From: Streptomyces sp. MJM8645
GTDB lineage: Bacteria > Actinomycetota > Actinomycetes > Streptomycetales > Streptomycetaceae
NCBI RefSeq assembly: GCF_001625365.1
Contig: NZ_LJJF01000001.1
Coordinates: 1,612,001-1,676,000 of the forward strand
DNA length: 64,000 nucleotides
Reading direction: 5' to 3'
In this document: positions 59,658 through 64,000 of the stretch, one piece after another
Layout: each line of letters begins with the position of its first letter
Numbering within the stretch: the first letter of the stretch is position 1
Notes under the pieces: model-generated
Seen by the model: the letters and a program-made list of their open reading frames with translations, nothing else
Database searches by the model: none
Told to the model about the DNA's origin: nothing
Made by a program: the position numbers and the translations under genes

Positions 59658-61196
59658 ATGCAGATTCCACTCTCCGTGATGGACTTCCTCGACCGGGCCG
59701 AGCTGGTCTACGGCGACCGGGTCGGCATCGTCGACGAGCCGGTGCAGCCGGCCGAATCCTGGGGCGAGCTGAGCTACCGCCGGGTCGCCGAACTGGCCCG
59801 GGCACAGGCGGCCGGGCTGGACCGGCTGGGCGTCGGGCCGGGCGAGCGGGTCGCCGTCGTGTCGCACAACTCGGCCCGGCTACTGACCTCCCTGTTCGGG
59901 GTGAGCGGGTACGGGCGGGTGCTGGTCCCGGTGAACTTCCGGCTGAAGGCCGAGGAGGTGGCGTACATCGTCGAGCAGAGCGGCGCGTCCGTCCTGCTGG
60001 TCGACCCCGAACTCGCCGACGCGCTGGGCGGGGTGACGGCCAAGCACAAGTTCGTGCTCGGCGCGGACAGCGACGCGCTGCTCCACGACTTCGACAACTC
60101 CCCCCGGCGGTACGAGATCGCCGAGAACGACACCGCCACGATCAACTACACCAGCGGAACCACCGCCCGCCCCAAGGGCGTTCAGCTCACCCACCGCAAC
60201 ATCTGGCTGAACGCGGTACTGATGGGCCTGCACTACGGCGCCGGCGACCGGGACGTCTACCTGCACACCCTGCCGATGTTCCACGCCAACGGCTGGGGCC
60301 TGCCGTTCGCCCTCACCGGGCTCGGCGCCCGGCACATCGTGCTGCGCAAGGTCGACGGCGCGGAGATCCTGCGCCGGGTCGAGCGGCACGGGGTGACCTT
60401 TCTCAGCGGCGCGCCCGCCGTGGTCCAGATGGTGCTGGACGCGGCCGCCGAGTGGGACGGCCCGGTGCCCGGCCGGGACCGGGTGCGGATCGTGGTGGCC
60501 GGCGCGCCGCCGCCGACCTCGGTGGTGCAGCAGGTCGAGTCCGAGCTGGGCTGGGAGTTCATGCAGCTCTACGGCCTCACCGAGACCTCCCCGGTGGTCA
60601 CGGTCAACCGCTCGCGCGCCGAGTGGGACGCCCTGCCCGCCGCCGAACGGGCCGAGAAGCTGGTGCAGGCGGGCGCCCCCGCGCTCGGCACCCGGCTGCG
60701 GGTCGACGCCTCCGGCGAGATCCTGGTGCGCTCCAACACCGTGCTGGACGGCTACTGGCAGCAGCCCTCGGCCACCGCGGACGCCCTGCGGGACGGCTGG
60801 TTCCACACCGGCGACGGCGGCGTCCTCGGCCAGGACGGCCAACTGACCATCTCGGACCGGAAGAAGGACGTCATCATCAGCGGCGGGGAGAACGTCTCCT
60901 CGATCGAGGTGGAGGACTGCCTGTACGGCCACCCGGCGGTCGCCGAAGCCGCGGTGATCGGAGTGCCGCACGAGAAGTGGGGCGAGACCGTCAAGGCGCT
61001 GGTGGTCCTCCGGGAGGGCCAGGGGCCCGTCACCGAGGCCGAGTTGATCGCTCACTGCAAGCAGCGGCTGGCCGGCTACAAGTCGCCCACCTCGGTGGAG
61101 TTCCGGGCGGCCCTGCCGCGGACCGCCACCGGGAAGCTGCAGAAGTTCCGGCTGCGCGAGCCGTACTGGGCGGGGCGGGAGCGGCAGGTCGGCTGA
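59658..61196 (+). CDS. Acyl-CoA synthetase (AMP-forming)
   Basis: 512 residues of the ANL superfamily: fatty or aryl acid plus ATP and CoA to acyl-CoA. Motifs: TINYTSGTTARPKGVQLTHR (A3), QLYGLTETSPVV (A5), GWFHTGDGG (A7), ISDRKKDVIISGGENVSSIE (A8) and the catalytic Lys in PRTATGKLQKF (A10). Closest in form to medium-chain/FadD-type enzymes. A 22-bp palindrome lies upstream; it converges with a GAF-LuxR regulator gene. Confidence 0.93.
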   Translation: MQIPLSVMDFLDRAELVYGDRVGIVDEPVQPAESWGELSYRRVAELARAQAAGLDRLGVGPGERVAVVSHNSARLLTSLFGVSGYGRVLVPVNFRLKAEEVAYIVEQSGASVLLVDPELADALGGVTAKHKFVLGADSDALLHDFDNSPRRYEIAENDTATINYTSGTTARPKGVQLTHRNIWLNAVLMGLHYGAGDRDVYLHTLPMFHANGWGLPFALTGLGARHIVLRKVDGAEILRRVERHGVTFLSGAPAVVQMVLDAAAEWDGPVPGRDRVRIVVAGAPPPTSVVQQVESELGWEFMQLYGLTETSPVVTVNRSRAEWDALPAAERAEKLVQAGAPALGTRLRVDASGEILVRSNTVLDGYWQQPSATADALRDGWFHTGDGGVLGQDGQLTISDRKKDVIISGGENVSSIEVEDCLYGHPAVAEAAVIGVPHEKWGETVKALVVLREGQGPVTEAELIAHCKQRLAGYKSPTSVEFRAALPRTATGKLQKFRLREPYWAGRERQVG

Positions 61197-61214
61197 GGCG
61201 CACCCACTGGCCCC

Positions 61215-61277
61215 GACCAGGCACGTTCACCGGTCGACCAGGCACGTTCACCGGTCGACCAGGCATGTTCACCGGTC
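61215..61277. repeat. 21-bp tandem repeat, three copies
   Basis: GACCAGGCACGTTCACCGGT(C) at 61215, 61236 and 61257 (the last with one change). It fills the gap between two convergent genes and the third copy runs into the last codons of the LuxR gene. Confidence 0.8.
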
Positions 61278-62051
61278 GATCAGGCCGGACTCGCGTGCCG
61301 CCAGGGCGAGTTCGGTGCGGTTACGGACGCCGAGCTTGTGCATCGCGGACTTCAGGTAGCCCGTCACGGTGTTGCAGGTGAGGCCCAGCCGGGCGGCGAT
61401 CTCCGGATTGGTCCGGCCGGTCGCCGCCCAGCGCAGCACCTCGTGCTCGCGCGGGGTCAACGGCCGCACGGGGGCGGCCCGTCGGGGTGGCGCGGACCGC
61501 CAGGCGGCCGCCCCGGCCAGGGCCCGGGTCGCCGTCGCGGCCAGTTCGCCGACGGCGGCGATCCGCACGTCCCCGAACGGGACGACGGCACGCAGCGACG
61601 CGTACACCACGCCGTACACGGTGTCGCCGTACAGCAGCGGCACGGTGAGCATCGCGTACAGGTCCTCGGCGCTGACGGCGGCGTCGTGGTCGTGCGAGAT
61701 CGTGGTGGCGGCACGGTAGTCGGGCACCCAGCTGGGCGCCCGCTCGGCCAGCGCCCGCCCGCCCAGGCCGGTGCCGGTCGGGACGGCCCGGTCGTGCAGC
61801 AGGTCGGCCCGGGTGCCGGCCCAGTGGCGCAGCACCATACCCGTGTCGCGCCCCCGGGGCCCGGCCGGCGGCTGCGGCACGCCGACCAGTCCGACGTCGG
61901 CCCCGCACTCGGCCACCACCCGCCGCGCGAGGTCGCCGAGCACGGCGTCCCGCACCAACTCGGCGGCACGGGCGGCGAGCCCGGGATCGTCCGAGTGCGC
62001 CGGGGTGGTGAGGGTGTCCGCGGCCCCGGGGCCCGTCTTCGCCCTTGTCAT
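61269..62051 (-). CDS. GAF-LuxR transcriptional regulator
   Basis: 260 residues. GAF-like sensory domain (about 25-175: CGADVGLVGVPQPP, then LLYGDTVYGVVYASLRAVVP), then LuxR HTH (about 198-255: LTPREHEVLRWAATGRTNPE, then NTVTGYLKSAMHKLGVRNRT). No receiver domain, so it is controlled by ligand rather than phosphorylation. It faces the acyl-CoA synthetase gene, which is a plausible target. Confidence 0.9.
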   Translation of the reverse strand: MTRAKTGPGAADTLTTPAHSDDPGLAARAAELVRDAVLGDLARRVVAECGADVGLVGVPQPPAGPRGRDTGMVLRHWAGTRADLLHDRAVPTGTGLGGRALAERAPSWVPDYRAATTISHDHDAAVSAEDLYAMLTVPLLYGDTVYGVVYASLRAVVPFGDVRIAAVGELAATATRALAGAAAWRSAPPRRAAPVRPLTPREHEVLRWAATGRTNPEIAARLGLTCNTVTGYLKSAMHKLGVRNRTELALAARESGLIDR

Positions 62052-62210
62052 CGCGAGATTGTCACACGCGGCACGGCCGCTGGCGAGAGTGCTGACATGG
62101 GTGTTCCCCGCGTCTTCGACGCAGTGGCGGGCACGGCGGCCGGGCCGGGCGTAGGGTGCGGCCGTGACGTACCGGCGGGTAGTGCGCCGGACCCGGAAGG
62201 AGGGAAACCG

Positions 62211-63047
62211 ATGACGGACCCGAACACCCCGACGACGCCCGCGGCGGACGTCCTGGCCGCGCTGCTGGACGACCTGCGGGCCGAGAGCGCGGCGCTGGAC
62301 GCCCTGGTGGCCGGACTGGACCCGGCCGGCTGGGCGCGCCCGACGCCCGCCGAGGGCTGGACGATCGCGCACCAGATCGCCCACCTGGCCTGGACCGACG
62401 ACTGGACGGCGCTGGCCGCGCGCGACGCGGACGGCTTCGCCGCCACCCTCGACGAGCGCTTCGGCACGCTGCCGGCCGCCGGCGTCGACCCGGTGGACGA
62501 GGGCGCGGCGAGCGGCGCGGCCGCCGCACCCGCGGACCTGCTCGCCCGCTGGCGCGCCGGCCGGGAGGAGGTGTCGGCCGCACTGGCCGCCACCCCGGCC
62601 GGCACCCGGCTGCCGTGGTTCGGCCCGCCGATGAAGCCCGCCTCGATGGCCACCGCCCGACTGATGGAGACCTGGGCGCACGGCCAGGACGTCGCCGACG
62701 CGCTCGGCGCCGCCCGCGAGCCCACCGCCCGGCTGCGGCACATCGCCCACCTGGGGCTGCGCACCCTCGGCTTCGCGTTCACCCTGCACGGGCTGCCCGC
62801 CCCCGAATCGCCCGTCCGGCTCGAACTGACCGCGCCCGACGGCGGCCTGTGGACCTTCGGACCGGACGGCGCCACCGACCGGGTGACCGGCCCGGCCCTG
62901 GACTTCTGCCTCCTGGTGACGCAGCGCCGCCACCGCGACGACCTCGCCCTCACCGCCACCGGCCCCACCGCGACCGCCTGGCTCCCCATCGCCCAGGTCT
63001 TCGCCGGCGCCCCGGGCAAGGGGCGGACGCCCGCCCGAGTTGACTGA
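62211..63047 (+). CDS. TIGR03084-type DinB-like metal-binding protein
   Basis: 278 residues. WARPTPAEGWTIAHQIAHLAWTDDW (first 20: about 42-61) with a metal His, METWAHGQDVADALG with the second, and a C-terminal SCP-like domain (about 190-275), the layout of mycothiol-dependent maleylpyruvate isomerase relatives. AAGGAGGG ribosome site. Converges with dnaE2. Confidence 0.88.
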   Translation: MTDPNTPTTPAADVLAALLDDLRAESAALDALVAGLDPAGWARPTPAEGWTIAHQIAHLAWTDDWTALAARDADGFAATLDERFGTLPAAGVDPVDEGAASGAAAAPADLLARWRAGREEVSAALAATPAGTRLPWFGPPMKPASMATARLMETWAHGQDVADALGAAREPTARLRHIAHLGLRTLGFAFTLHGLPAPESPVRLELTAPDGGLWTFGPDGATDRVTGPALDFCLLVTQRRHRDDLALTATGPTATAWLPIAQVFAGAPGKGRTPARVD

Positions 63048-63091
63048 TCGTCACATTCCCTGGTGTGGAGGGCGGTCCAGGATCCCGCCCT

Positions 63092-63134
63092 CGGCTCACC
63101 CCGCTCAGAGTCCGATCCGCAGCGGGGTGAGCCG
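63092..63134. terminator. Hairpin spanning the dnaE2 stop codon
   Basis: CGGCTCACCCCGCT (63092-63105) and AGCGGGGTGAGCCG (63121-63134) are perfect inverse copies; the stop codon and last codons of dnaE2 lie inside the loop and right arm. Probably a terminator that overlaps the gene end. Confidence 0.55.
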
Positions 63135-64000
63135 GGTGGCGATCAGGTTGGTGGCGCCGCGGTCGCGCTCGATGCGGCCGTGGACCAGCAGGCCGGCCCG
63201 GTCGAGGGCGGTGCGGCGCTGGGACTCCCAGACCGGGCGGTTGCAGACCACGTTGATCAGGCCGGTCTCGTCCTCCAGGCTGAGGAAGAGCACCCCGCCG
63301 GCCGTCGGCGGCCGCTGCCGGTGGGTGACCAGGCCGCCGACCACCACCTCCGATCCCGGCGCCGCGTCGGGGAGTTCGGCGGCGGACAGGGCGCCGCCGC
63401 GCTCCAGGCGGGCGCGCAGGTGCTGGAGCGGGTGGCTGGTGGCGGAGGTTCCGGTGGCCCACAGGTCGGCGATGGTCTCCTCGACCGGGCTCATGCCGGG
63501 CAGCGGCGGCGCCTCCGCCCCGGGCGTGGTCCCCGGGATCAGCGCGGCCGAGATCCCGGCGAACGCCCCTGCCGTCCACAGTGCCTGACGCCTCGTCAAT
63601 CCGAAGCAGTCGAAGGCGCCCGCCGTCGCCAGCGCCTCCAGCGCCGGCGCGGGCAGACCGGTGCGGCGCGCGAAGTCCTCCAGGTCGGCGTACGGTTGCC
63701 CGGCCGCGATCGCCGCGGCCTGCGGGGCGCCGATGCCGCGCACCGTCTCCAGGCCCAGCCGGATCGCCGGCTGCGGGCGGCCCGCGGTCAGCGGCGGCTC
63801 CGGCGTCGCCCCCCGGTGCGGCTCCAGGGTGGGGCGCGGCGCGCTGGCGTTGACGTCCACCCCGCGCACCCGCACGCCGTGCCGCCGGGCGTCCGCGACC
63901 AGGCTCAGCGGCGAGTAGAAGCCCATCGGCTGGTTGGCCAGCAGGGCGCAGGTGAAGGCAGCCGGGAAGTGGTACTTGAGCCAGGCGCTGGCGTACACCA
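63105..64000 (-). CDS. dnaE2: Error-prone DNA polymerase III alpha subunit, C-terminal part
   Basis: About 298 C-terminal residues; the N-terminal three quarters lie beyond the window. YHFPAAFTCALLANQPMGFYS and LVADARRHGVRVRGVDVNAS belong to the end of the polymerase domain; a helix-hairpin-helix follows (VRGIGAPQAAAI), then an OB-fold (VVVGGLVTHRQRPPTAGGVL) ending in ETGLINVVCNRPVWE. These match DnaE2/ImuC, the translesion polymerase of the SOS mutasome; replicative DnaE1 lacks this ending. imuA/imuB would be expected upstream. Confidence 0.92.
   Translation of the reverse strand, partial: VYASAWLKYHFPAAFTCALLANQPMGFYSPLSLVADARRHGVRVRGVDVNASAPRPTLEPHRGATPEPPLTAGRPQPAIRLGLETVRGIGAPQAAAIAAGQPYADLEDFARRTGLPAPALEALATAGAFDCFGLTRRQALWTAGAFAGISAALIPGTTPGAEAPPLPGMSPVEETIADLWATGTSATSHPLQHLRARLERGGALSAAELPDAAPGSEVVVGGLVTHRQRPPTAGGVLFLSLEDETGLINVVCNRPVWESQRRTALDRAGLLVHGRIERDRGATNLIATRLTPLRIGL

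Noticed and set aside
1..64000. CRISPR arrays, rRNA genes or riboswitches
   Set aside because: No regularly spaced repeat with unique spacers, no rRNA sequence and no recognisable riboswitch core was seen; the tandem repeats found are direct, short and without spacers.

Overview
The window is high-GC actinomycete DNA. Two chaplin genes (sporulation and aerial-hypha surface proteins), GTG starts, mycothiol-type DinB proteins, an F420-type reductase and DyP/encapsulin genes all point to Streptomyces or its close relative Kitasatospora. Most of it reads as chromosomal-arm or near-core sequence in short operons, with one biosynthetic cluster, one insertion sequence and several small palindromic elements.

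Layout. 1-3.3 kb: a long chaplin (cut by the window edge), a short chaplin, an M20 peptidase and tRNA-Leu(GAG). 3.3-4.2 kb: a poorly coding stretch with one small secreted peptide and a 53-bp palindrome. 4.2-7.6 kb: a membrane-anchored hydrolase and a NarL-type two-component system. 7.8-15.5 kb: the most notable region, a linaridin-type RiPP cluster. A leftward ABC transporter pair faces a rightward operon of a 57-residue precursor (GTG start, core ending GSTICLGC as in cypemycin-type peptides), an HTTM-like membrane protein, an alpha/beta hydrolase, a second small membrane protein, a LanD/CypD-type cysteine decarboxylase and a phytoene-desaturase-like FAD enzyme. 15.5-18.7 kb: an esterase, a DUF2278 protein and a ClC channel. 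18.8-23.5 kb: acyl-CoA dehydrogenase, TetR, an OB-fold zinc-ribbon protein and etfBA, tied together by six copies of a GGNACTNAGTNCC operator. 23.5-25.4 kb: encapsulin and its DyP peroxidase cargo.

25.7-33.8 kb: an LLM monooxygenase/FMN reductase pair, PP2C phosphatase, M9 collagenase, DoxX, two small metal-binding proteins and a VOC protein. 33.9-42.5 kb: a MITE-like element, Uma2, TetR plus MFS pump, a stand-alone cytochrome b, an F420-type enzyme, DUF1876, YndJ/DUF1990 and a Cys-rich unknown. 42.7-44.8 kb: a thioredoxin, then a second MITE-like element with an intact IS701-family element abutting it. 44.8-54.1 kb: a mixed set of hydrolases, a disulfide oxidoreductase (with an OsmC relic in front), GNATs, an EamA exporter with RpiR regulator, LacI and a small Moco-fold protein. 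54.5-64 kb: PucR, a MarR/ring-cleavage dioxygenase pair, an acyl-CoA synthetase facing a GAF-LuxR regulator, and the C-terminal part of dnaE2.

How genes work together. Several regulons can be read directly from repeated operators: a MarR-type GTTCAAATTTGAAC site serves both the dioxygenase/MarR locus (56.7 kb) and the DoxX/TIGR03086 locus (31.65 kb); GGGGA-N4/5-TCCCC sites precede both the TetR/MFS pair and the lone cytochrome b; the beta-oxidation operator precedes both the acyl-CoA dehydrogenase and etfBA. Function calls rest on motif recognition by eye; no database search was run.
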